Translations under genes and position numbers: made by a program | Notes under the pieces: model-generated | What the model was told of the DNA's origin: nothing | The model's input: only the letters and a program-made list of their open reading frames with translations | Databases searched by the model: none | Assembly (NCBI GenBank): GCA_900155495.1 | Contig: FTLJ01000200.1 | Coordinates: 1 to 16,919 of the forward strand | Direction: 5' to 3' | Source of the DNA: Porogramme epimiltina | Lineage: Eukaryota; Basidiomycota; Agaricomycetes; Polyporales; Polyporaceae | Length of the DNA: 16,919 nucleotides | Part shown: positions 9,762-16,919 of the stretch, in pieces | Layout of the letters: the number at the start of each line of letters is the position of its first letter | Numbering within the stretch: position 1 is the first letter of the stretch

Positions 9762-11114
9762 CTATCTAGGTCTGTTGTAGATTCCCTCGGCCATACGTAA
9801 CAAGAAGTCCGGCCTAAATTGTTTGTATCTTCCGGAGCGGTCGATTTGCATGAGCGTGGCGAACCTGGCGTATTCCGGTCGGTTCATGTTATTGTAGAAC
9901 TCCTTCCACTCTGAGAAAAGCGGCCTCCATATCCAACCCCCTTCGTGTCCCGTTTTCTCGAACCTTCCTGGGACAGGAACGCCGAGTCTGCCTTCTTCCG
10001 TGTCGGCGCAGCGGAGAACGTATCCCTTCTCGATGCTGGCGCTGCAGAAGCTAGTAGCGATACCATTGGTGTGATATGAGAAAGGCGCGAGAGGAACAGC
10101 TACGCCAAGCTTTCGGTCTGTCGTATACGTCTGGCTAGGGGTGTAGAATGGGACCATCTCGTATCGCACCATCTGCAGTCCCCCGACGGACACTAAGACA
10201 GGTACCACGCGGAGAAGTTGTCGCGGTTCTTCATCCTCGTCGTCGCCGTCGTCGTCCTCGTCGTCCTCGTCATCGTCGTCCTCGTCATCGTCGTCATCGT
10301 CGTCCTCGTCATTGCCGTCCTCGTCGTCCTCGTCATTGTCGTCCTCGTCGTCCTCGTCCTCGTCATCCTCGTCATCCTCGCCGTCCTCGTCTTCATCCTC
10401 GTCTTCGTCTTCGTCCTCGTCCTCCTCGTCCTCGTCCCCGGCCTCCGGGCGACTAGAACCGTCGTTCACGCTGGAGGTGCGCCGGAAAAACTCGTCCGCC
10501 GTCCTCCGCGACCGACGTAGCCCGTCCACAACCTCCTCGTACAAAGGGCTGGATAGTCCACCGAGCTCGCGCAGCCACCGTCCTGAGTCGCGGGGAATGA
10601 CGACCGCGTGCGTCCCCAAGAAGCGGTCACCCGGGCCCGCGCCACGGTTGGCTTTGCAATTGACCCGAAGGAGGCAGTGGGCGATGCCGTCTTGAGGAAA
10701 GTCCTGGAGATGTTCGCCACACATCAAGATGAGGTTTCCCCTAACGATCATTCGGAGCGCGAGGCTATGCGCAGCGAGAAAGTCGGAGAGTGCGTTGGAG
10801 AGCTTGTTGGCGGACTCGAAGCCTAGTATCTCTCGTGCCACGGGGGGAAGAGAATCGTTGCAGAAGGTCCAAGAGTCTTTCGTCGGGCCATGGAAAGATG
10901 TCCTAGCGTAGCGTAGTCAGTTTTCAATAATTTGAGGAAAATGACATGGTGCATGCTTATGGATCTTCCAGTGCTCCGCTTGGCACGAGCGACCACAGTA
11001 CATCGGCGGAGCGTAGCAGCCCCCGCATCGATAGATTTTATCTCCTTGCGACGGGACCTTCCCGCAATTTATGCATCTGCGAAGAGCAAATGGGTGAGTT
11101 GTCCAGCTGGTCAT
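9762..11114 (-). CDS. MYND-type zinc-finger protein, copy A, with acidic tract
   Basis: Starts MTSWTTHPFALRRCINC at 11114. A MYND finger occupies about residues 14-57: Cys14/17, Cys30/33, the YC motif at 39-40, Cys44, then WKIHKH; His52 fits the pattern. The last Cys (57) is one residue late, which suggests that an exon border lies just here. The body (9762 to about 10902) is open for about 380 codons and includes an Asp/Glu-rich stretch of about 70 residues in the middle and a C-terminus ending AEGIYNRPR. Finger and body share one reading frame but are separated by a single TGA at 10917-10919. An intron ending at the AG at 10903-10904, after a CTGAC branch-like site, is the ordinary explanation, but I could not find a phase-matching GT donor. 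MYND fingers bind proteins and such genes are often multiplied in agaricomycetes. The body's function is unknown. Its close paralogue lies directly upstream. Confidence 0.82.
10224..10437. repeat. GTC/CTC-type trinucleotide tract encoding an Asp/Glu run
   Basis: On the plus strand this is an imperfect run of the triplets GTC, CTC, ATC and TTC; on the coding minus strand it reads GAC, GAG, GAT and GAA, giving nearly pure Asp/Glu with a few Gly and Asn. It lies in the body exon of MYND copy A and is absent from copy B, where about 13 residues replace about 75. The tract also makes antisense Ser-rich and Val/Leu-rich open frames that are not genes. Confidence 0.9.
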
Positions 11115-11172
11115 GGAAGAGCAAATAAACGGTGCCAGCGGCTAAGAGGGCGCCTGCGTGTCCAGACGAAAG

Positions 11173-11178
11173 CACGTG
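11173..11178. promoter_or_regulatory. CACGTG E-box upstream of MYND copy A
   Basis: Perfect palindrome about 60 bases upstream of the copy A ATG. Read on the minus strand the context is CCATCACGTGC, matching the ATCACGTG form bound by Cbf1/Pho4-type bHLH proteins in other fungi. It is kept in copy B with the same flanking bases. Function is inferred. Confidence 0.4.
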
Positions 11179-11288
11179 ATGGCGACCCCATGTTACGCAC
11201 GGTGGCATTTGCCTTTACTTGAGAGATAAGCGACGCACTTCAAGCCTACTGACGACGAGTAAATATACCCCAGGGATATATGACATGC

Positions 11289-11468
11289 ATTCCACTATCA
11301 ACCAATGCATAGTACTAGGGGGGATAGGACCTAACACAGGACCTAGTACAAGCATCCCCAGTGGTCCAATCCCACTCCGAGACTCGCTATCGGTCCGGCA
11401 GGTCCTATGGATGCCATTTGTCCGTGCCCTGGTGCCATGCCCATGGCAGGAACCGCGGCCTGCACTCC
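11289..11468 (-). pseudogene. Truncated, frameshifted copy of the 3' end of the LTCG-protein gene
   Basis: Matches the last part of the intact gene at 13067-13216. Its frame reads GVQAAVPAMGMAPGHGQMA, like GVQATAPAMDMAPGYGQMA in the intact protein. A small insertion around 11376-11385 then shifts the frame, so the end GIGPLGMLVLGPVLGP continues in another frame. The stop codon has changed (TGA to TGG). No exons upstream of this fragment are present: homology ends near 11468 and the next recognisable sequence is the 3' flank of MYND copy B. It was evidently carried along when the MYND gene was duplicated. Confidence 0.75.
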
Positions 11469-11640
11469 ACGGAGCTTGAGAATGGAGTAGATTTTGCCGT
11501 CGCAGCTCCAATATAGTACACCAAGCGACGCCCTAGGTCCAGTCCTTAAGCAAAGTTGAATATCTGAGAGGTACGTTAAACAAAACAACGAACTCACTAC
11601 GTTTACGTGGCGGGGCGTAGCTCGTCTCCAGTTGTGGAGT

Positions 11641-11710
11641 CTGCGAGGGATCTCGACCTGCCCGTCATCAGATTAGCTCCGCGAGCGCGTACGATACTGA
11701 ACCAACTCAC
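11641..11710 (-). other. Probable intron in the 3' untranslated region of copy B
   Basis: GTGAGT lies 12 bases after the TGA stop (11723-11725), and the CTCGCAG acceptor comes 70 bases on. It corresponds position for position to 9693-9758 in copy A, differing by small indels. The splice signals are retained while the middle has changed, which fits an intron. Confidence 0.45.
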
Positions 11711-11722
11711 CGTCCATCTAGG

Positions 11723-12874
11723 TCAGTTGTAGATTCCCTCGGCCACATGTAACGCGTAGTCCGGTCTATATTGATCGTATCTTCCAAGTCGGTCGAGTCG
11801 CATGAGCGTGGCAAACCTGGCGTGTTTCGGTCGATTCATGTTGTCATAGAACTCCTTCCACTCCCAGAAAAGCGGCAGCCATATCCATCTTCCTCTGGGC
11901 CCTGTTTTCTCGAACCTTCCCGGGACGGGGACTCTGAGTCTGCCTTCTTCCGTGTCGGCGCAGCGGAGAACGTATCCTTCGTCGATGCTAGCAATGCAGA
12001 ACCTGCCAGCGAGAGCGACGATGTTCCCTGCGACGGCAGAGAAAGGAACGGCGGCGCCAATCCCTGGATGTATCACATGCGTCTGTTGCAGGGCGTAGAA
12101 CGGGACCATCTCGTACTGCAACATCTGCAGCCCCTCGACCGACAACGCGACGGGGACCACGCGGAGAAGCTGCCGCGGGGTTTCAAGCGTCCGACCCTCA
12201 TTGCCGTCGTCCCCGACACTAGAATCGTCGTTCACGCTCAAGGCGCGCCGGAAAAGCTCGTCTGCGGTCCGCCGCCCCCGACGTAGCTCGTCCGCAACCT
12301 CCTCGTGCCAAGGGCTTGACAGACCGAGCTCGCGCAGCCACTGTCCCGAGTCGTCGGCTACGAGAATGTCCTTCGTGTAGAGGCGACCGCCCTGGCTCGT
12401 GCCAATGGGGGCGTTGGTGTCGGCGGATAAGAGGTAGCGAACGATGCCGTCTTCTGGGAAGTCGTCTAGAGTTTCGCCATATATGCCAAAGACATGTGCC
12501 TTAATGGCTATCTGGAGTGCGAGGCTATGCGTAGCGAGGTAGTCCGAGAGTGCGTCAGAGAGTTTGTTGGCAGACTTGAAGCCCAGCTCCCGAGCTGCTG
12601 GGTCCAGGCAATTATTGTGGAAAGGGCCGCCCTTCCTTGGTATGCCGTGGAAAGAGGTCCTGAGACCATATAGTCAGCATTGACAGTGGTTCAATGGAGA
12701 CAGTGTGGTGACATGCTTATGGATCTTCCAGTGCTCCTTTTGACATTCACGCCCACAATACATCGGTGGAGCATAACAGCTCCCACACCGATAGACTTTC
12801 TCTCCTTGCGATGGGGCGTTCCCGCAATTTATGCATCTGCGAAGAGCAAATGAGTGAGTCGTCCAGCTGGTCAT
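11723..12874 (-). CDS. MYND-type zinc-finger protein, copy B
   Basis: Paralogue of copy A. Starts MTSWTTHSFALRRCINC at 12874, with the finger through WKIHKH near 12710. Cysteine spacing is the same as in A for seven of the eight expected ligands (Cys14/17, Cys30/33, Cys40, Cys44, His52). The body is open without a break from 12659 to a TGA at 11723-11725 (about 311 codons) and ends VAEGIYN. It contains no acidic tract: where A has about 75 mostly acidic residues, B has about 13. As in A, finger and body are in the same frame but separated by one TGA (12674-12676) followed by CTA. A 42-nt intron beginning at a poor donor (GTCTCC) and ending at the AG at 12660-12661 would join them in phase, but copy A has no equivalent donor. 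It lies only about 190 bases after the end of the upstream gene on the same strand. Role unknown; MYND fingers usually mediate protein contacts. Confidence 0.82.
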
Positions 12875-12948
12875 GGAAAAGTAAGTCAACGGTGCCAGCT
12901 AAGAGGACTCCTCGGATAGCGGCTAGGTGTCCAGACGATGCAACGATG

Positions 12949-12954
12949 CACGTG
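12949..12954. promoter_or_regulatory. CACGTG E-box upstream of MYND copy B
   Basis: Perfect palindrome about 75 bases upstream of the copy B ATG, in the context CCATCACGTGC on the minus strand, identical to the site in front of copy A. The space between site and ATG has gained bases in B while the site is unchanged. Confidence 0.4.
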
Positions 12955-13066
12955 ATGGCGGCCCCCCACGGTATCTTACGCGCGGCATTTGCCTTTGGGA
13001 GATAAGCGACGCACTTCAAGCCTACTGACGACAAGTACATATTTCGTAGGAACATATGATATGCAA

Positions 13067-13778
13067 TCAATACATGGTACTAGGACCTGACAGAGAACCC
13101 GGCACAAGCACCCCTGGTCCAATCCCACTCGCCATCTGTCCGGCAGGTCCCATGGGTGCCATTTGTCCATACCCTGGTGCCATGTCCATGGCAGGAGCTG
13201 TCGCCTGCACCCCACCCATGGACATACCACTCCCAGCCACGGCCATCATAGCACCACCGGGGGCCATCATCGCAGGCGCTCCTGCTCCCATGGCAAGGGC
13301 GCTACCACCGTCGGCAGTGGATCCATAGAGCGGGACCCCCGAAGTGGCGCCCATGGGCGTGCCTATCTGTTCGCCTGCCTGGGCCCGCCGTCGAGACCAG
13401 TACCCGCATGTGAGGAGGTCAAAGAGGGAGATGAACACCTACGAGAACGGTACGGCGTGAGCGAGCCTTGAAAGTGGATGGAAATGCTTCAGGCAGAGGG
13501 GGGGTGGGTTCATGTACGGGAGACGGCGGTAGCTGGGTGAAAAGAAAAGAGAAGATCTTACCGCAGCTAACCCTTCTACGATTGCCTGCAGGACATTCGC
13601 GATTGCGGAAATCAACGTGGACACGGCATTTGCGAGAAGGGATATAACTATGCCCTGTCCGTGTGTCCGAGTGTAGGAGCGCACAAAGGCCGCGCGGAGC
13701 GGGACCGCAGGGGATGTGATTGGTGAAATGTTTGCGTCAAAGGGTCGATCGATCAAGAAGCGACACAGCACATACCAT
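13067..13778 (-). CDS. Small hydrophobic protein with LTCG motif and Gly/Met/Pro-rich tail
   Basis: Three coding exons: 13776-13778 (only the ATG), 13562-13654 and 13067-13438, joined by introns GTATGT...CAG and GTAAGA...TAG in phase 0. The product has 155 residues and starts MGIVISLLANAVSTLISAI. Residues about 2-45 are hydrophobic with regular Ile/Val/Leu and small residues, and end LFDLLTCGYWSRRR. The remainder is low complexity, with many Gly, Met, Ala and Pro and repeated MG/MA/AP pairs. I know similar small fungal proteins with repeated Ile/Ala-rich helices followed by LTCG, but no established function for them. The hydrophobic part suggests membrane association. No ATG exists in the frame of the second exon, and the split start codon fits that exon exactly; this is why I chose it. 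The 3' end was partly duplicated as the pseudogene near 11289-11468. Confidence 0.75.
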
Positions 13779-14699
13779 CGCTGTTCGGTACGATCGGGAT
13801 CGAGTTGAAGCAGAATGATTGTGAGACCGCAGTCAGCGTTGGACTTGATGTGAAACTTGGTGAATGGGTTCCCTGTTTCCTGTCTCTTAGGTGTTATTGA
13901 CGGACGGTGAAGGGAATGGGGGATCGTATAGCGGGCATGGATGATCGACGGGTGCAGCCTGCGTACGGGCGCGCATTCTCCACCATCCCACCAAAGGAGT
14001 GGTGGAGGACGTGGCCACGGGAGCTCCAGCCCCAAGTCGGCTACTCTCCGATGACGTCATATAATGGTCGCCGGGCCACCAAAGCACCGCTTCAGATCTT
14101 CTCATGTGGAGTAAGCAATTATACAAAGACCCAGAACGATTCCCGCACCTCGGATCCGAGCTTCTTCATATACGCAGGCACGCCCGACCCTGCCAGGGGC
14201 GAGGGCGGGCGGGGGGATATACACATTTTGACATTCTCTAAATACTCGGTGCCTATGACGCACGGGGCCCTACCTACAAAAATCCCGAATCCCAGCCCGA
14301 GAGATCCACGACAAGCGACGACAGCGAAGACGACGAGGGGGAAAGTAAGGAGTGACTCGCTCTAAAGTAAATATAGTGTACAGTCGACGGACGGGGGCGC
14401 GACGGCGTATAATATGTAAGATATCCCATCATGGTGTCGCGGACGCGACGTCGAAGGAGCGTGGTGCGAGGTGGGGGGTGGTGGCTCGCTTGGGGAATGC
14501 GTGTCGCCAGTACGTATAAGGTATGGCGCGGTGGTTGGTGTACTACTAAGTAACCGGGCGGCAGGGGATATACTATACGCAGGCGCGTGGGCTTCGCTGG
14601 CGGAAGCCAGCCGGGCGGGGGGGTATGGGGGGAGGTACAACAGTGGATGGAGGACACGTCACATCGGCGCCAGCTTTTCGCAAGTGTTGACAAAGGAGC
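13779..14699. other. Intergenic region between the GT61 and LTCG-protein genes
   Basis: About 920 bases that should hold the 3' end of the glycosyltransferase transcript and the promoter of the LTCG-protein gene. I see no coding exon. Several TATA-like runs are present (for example near 14060 and 14405-14420) and one perfect TGACGTCA. The open frames on both strands have no recognisable features. Confidence 0.5.
14052..14059. promoter_or_regulatory. CRE/ATF-type palindrome next to a TATA-like run
   Basis: Perfect TGACGTCA followed at once by TATAAT on the plus strand, about 275 bases upstream of the ATG at 13778. This octamer is the consensus for CREB/ATF-type bZIP factors. A second perfect copy lies at 2514-2521, in the gene-poor region. 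Function is inferred from the motif only. Confidence 0.3.
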
Positions 14700-16627
14700 T
14701 TAGAGCGGGTGCTTGCCAGCTATCCGGTCCTCGATGATCTGCACCACGGTTGGGGGGTATACGGGGATCTGTGTCCCTTGGAAGCCTTCGGGGTAGTCGA
14801 CGCCAGGCTCGTTGGGGTGCGTGTGGAAGCTGTGGAGCGTATTCCCGTGTCAGCGAGCTAGCCCATTAGCCGAGAAACGCGGAGGTACGTACGTGTCGTT
14901 CCAGACAGCAAAGTGCCGCATGCCCAGTGCGTGCGCTGTCCAGTGGTAATCGTGCGCGAATCCTCCAGGGTAGAAGATCTCAATGACACTTGATACAGGG
15001 GTCACGGGCATCATGATGAGATGCTAAAACCACAACACAGCTCGTCAGTGCTCCACTCACTGCACGTCGAAGAACGAGACGCACCGTAAGCCCATTTCCG
15101 TGTACACCCAGCATAATTGTCGTCTTCGCAGCGACAGCAAGCTGCTGCTCCTTGCTCAGCTTCTCCGCCTCGACGACGTTCAGCTCCCACCCGTGCTTCG
15201 CGACCATCTCCTCAAGCGCCTGCACGAGCGCGGCGTGGTCCTCCTCGAGCAGGTGCCGACGCGACGACTGCCGGCTGATGTACGTGATGACGACCTCCCT
15301 GTCTGACAGCCCCGACGCCGCCTTGTGGCCCTCGAGCGCGGGCGCGCCGCCGCGCACCTTCGCCGCGCCCTCGACGAACGCGCCCGCGCGCACGCCGACG
15401 TCCTGCGTGCGCTCGTCGACGCCCGCGAAGCGCAGCACGCCGCGGCGCACGGGCTCCCACCAGAGCCGCGGCAGCGTGCCCGCGCCGCGCATGTGCTCCG
15501 TCGCCTCGGACGCGATGCGCTGGTTCTGCGAGCCGCACAGCGCGCCCTTGAACGCCGCGGAGCGGTCCGAGAAGAGCACGGAGTCGAAGTGCCACGCGCG
15601 CGCGGGCGCGGCGCCGTTGGACGTCGCGACGATGCGGTCGTCCCAGTCCTCCATGACCTCGACGGTGACCGCGGGGAACGCGGCGCGGAAGAAGTACGAG
15701 TTGAAGCCCGGGCGGTCGCGCCAGCCGCGCGCGCCCGCGTTCGCGAAGATGACGCGGTCGACGGTGGGTGCTGAGGTCTTCGCGGGCGATGTGGGCTTGA
15801 CGACTGCGTTGAACGCGCCTTGCCAGAATGCCCACGCACCGAACAGCCATTCTGCACAGAAGTGGTAGTAGTGGTCGAGGAACTGGGAGGGCTCGTTGAC
15901 GATGAACGTGTTTCCGGGGACGGTCCACAAGCGGTTCTTCTCGTGCTGACCGAAACGGTGACGTGAGCACAATCTGGATATCGACACAGAACAGAGAACG
16001 CACGCTGCCCGCGTCTCCACCCCACATATCACGCGCTTCCTCTGGGGTGATAATCGCCATGTCGTCTGAAGTAGGTATCCGTGCCGCAATGTTCTCTGGT
16101 GTGTTCTCCGCAGGAAGGCCAGTGGAGGTGATCATGAGGATGTCGGGAATGCTGTTTGGTCTTGACGTAACGATGAAAACGGTTCCGTTCGACATGTACA
16201 AGTTGCTGAACACGGTCCATCCCGGAGCATGAGAAATAATCTTCGTCTCAGGGATAGTATACGAGGTATCGACTGCCGTTGTGCGTTCGGTAGTAGCCAC
16301 GTTCGGTAGGCTCTTGTCCGCCAAGGGGCTGAGGAGGTCTTGTAGGGTGTCTGGTCGGTGTGCGCCGGCATTCCGTACAGCTTCGTGGGCATGTTCTGCA
16401 GGGACTTTCGGTGACGCACCGCCGTCTGGCTGGATAGGGTCATGAGTAATCTCTGATACCTGGTGGAAGTTGTAAGCATATGCACAATTCCTGCGCCGCG
16501 CCGGCGCGGAACGGAGACGTGTCGACAAGCTAGAATCGCGGGCACGTTTGATGGCAGAAAGGACGGCGAAGTGCTGGTAGACAGCTCGGGCCGAACGAGG
16601 ACGTGTGTGTACACCAGCCGGACATGT
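14700..16627 (-). CDS. GT61-family glycosyltransferase (DUF563), start not found
   Basis: Likely a secretory-pathway glycosyltransferase of family GT61, which includes EOGT- and xylosyltransferase-like enzymes; the sugar transferred cannot be told. Exons: up to 16627-16004, 15945-15085, 15023-14893, 14829-14700, with introns of 58, 61 and 63 nt starting GTGCGT, GTGCGT and GTACGT. Recognisable parts in order are HAPGWTVFSNLYMSNGT, EARDMWGGDAGS, LDHYYHFCAEWLFGAW, VDRVIFANAG, LWWEPVRRG, the conserved MLGVHGNGLTHLIMMP, and the end VIEIFYPGGFAHDYHW and DYPEGFQGTQIPVYPP. The frame is open from 16627 (preceded by TAG at 16628-16630) to the TAA at 14700-14702, at most 581 residues. There is no ATG in the first exon before the conserved part, so the start lies in another exon upstream, inside or beyond the window. 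The usual N-terminal membrane anchor is not seen. The start of the first listed exon is therefore approximate. Confidence 0.88.
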
Positions 16628-16919
16628 CTAGGCCAGCGCGGTCTCGGTACGGCGTGCTTCGACCGCCCCCATCGGCTTCTGAAAGTAAGGCACCAGCCAT
16701 GATGACGCCGCCGAGAGCGTGGCTTGGGACGCTCTTTCGCCGCCCTGACAGAACAGCGGACCCACGAACCCAATCAAGGCGTTCCGCTCTCTACCCCCGC
16801 GTTCCCCGCCCCCTGCCCCGCCCCCCCCCCCCCCATCCCCCCCCCCTTTCCACCCCCCCCCCCCGCCGGGCCTCCCGCCCCCCCTCGTACACAAGGGGAA
16901 TGGGTAGGGGGGGACGCCC
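16628..16919. other. 5' flank of the GT61 gene, C-rich end of the window
   Basis: The missing first exon of the glycosyltransferase may lie here; an ATG at about 16700 (minus strand) begins MAGALLSEADGGGRST but I found no convincing splice from it. From about 16800 the plus strand is dominated by C-runs and contains no coding signal. Confidence 0.4.
16801..16880. repeat. C-homopolymer-rich low-complexity tract
   Basis: Several C-runs, the longest over ten bases, separated by short A/T/G interruptions. The minus strand is correspondingly G-rich and could fold into G-quadruplexes. It is also the kind of sequence in which base counts are least reliable. Confidence 0.85.

Larger units (their letters stand above)
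9585..11468. repeat. Tandem duplication, copy A
   Basis: This segment and copy B (11531-13216) are direct repeats. Each contains the 3' flank of a MYND gene, the whole MYND gene, its promoter and the 3' end of the next gene. Clear nucleotide matches occur at 9604-9780 against 11555-11735 (3' flank), throughout the coding exons, at about 11140-11260 against 12890-13030 (promoter), and at 11289-11468 against 13067-13216. Copy A is longer mainly because of the acidic triplet tract in its coding exon. Borders are read by eye and could move by tens of bases. Confidence 0.8.
11531..13216. repeat. Tandem duplication, copy B
   Basis: Direct-repeat partner of 9585-11468. This copy probably preserves the original arrangement, since here the neighbouring gene is intact and continues upstream of the repeat border. 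Between the copies lies a short unmatched stretch (about 11469-11530) that marks the junction. Confidence 0.78.

Noticed and set aside
10218..10695. Plus-strand open frames rich in Ser or in Val/Leu opposite MYND copy A
   Set aside because: They are antisense readings of the GAC/GAG triplet tract and have no features of their own; the minus-strand frame continues into sequence shared with copy B.
10903..10945. 43-nt intron GTCATT...CTAG joining finger and body in MYND copy A
   Set aside because: It would join in the wrong phase and create a stop at the junction, so it cannot be the intron that yields a full-length protein.
15152..15868. Long plus-strand open frames opposite the GT61 gene
   Set aside because: High GC and biased third positions of the real minus-strand exon create open antisense frames; the minus frame shows conserved GT61 motifs and correct splice phases.

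Overview
This window looks like nuclear DNA from a filamentous fungus, most likely an agaricomycete basidiomycete. Genes are cut by many short introns (about 58-125 nt, with two near 200 nt), and GTGCGT is the commonest 5' splice site. The recognisable genes are of kinds typical of mushroom and polypore genomes: a fungal aquaglyceroporin, a GT61 glycosyltransferase, MYND-finger proteins and a small hydrophobic protein ending in an LTCG motif. The placement is inferred from gene content and splice style, not from a marker gene.

Layout. Positions 1-4596 hold no gene I can support: an AT-rich edge, a GC-rich block (about 480-2200), then mixed sequence. A complete ten-exon aquaporin gene lies on the minus strand at 4597-6572. 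I traced every exon in frame to a 346-residue product whose second pore motif is Asn-Ala-Ala instead of Asn-Pro-Ala. Positions 6573-9584 again contain no confident gene. From 9585 to 13216 there is a tandem duplication on the minus strand: two copies of a MYND zinc-finger gene (A at 9762-11114, B at 11723-12874). Copy A carries a long Asp/Glu tract that B lacks, and a broken fragment of the neighbouring gene (about 11289-11468) was duplicated with it. The intact neighbour (13067-13778) encodes a 155-residue protein with a hydrophobic N-terminus and a Gly/Met/Ala/Pro-rich tail; its ATG is separated from the rest by an intron. A GT61 glycosyltransferase gene (14700 to at least 16627, start not found) follows, and the window ends in C-homopolymer-rich sequence.

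All five supported genes are on the minus strand. They do not form an obvious pathway: membrane transport, protein or glycan glycosylation, two zinc-finger proteins and an unknown membrane-associated protein. I see no secondary-metabolite cluster, defence system, tRNA, rRNA or intact transposon.

The most intriguing point is the MYND pair. In both copies the finger-coding exon and the long body are in the same reading frame and are separated by one TGA followed by CTA, a context linked to stop-codon readthrough. CTGAC is also a branch-site consensus, so a hidden intron competes as an explanation. However, no well-formed, phase-compatible GT-AG intron is evident in both copies.
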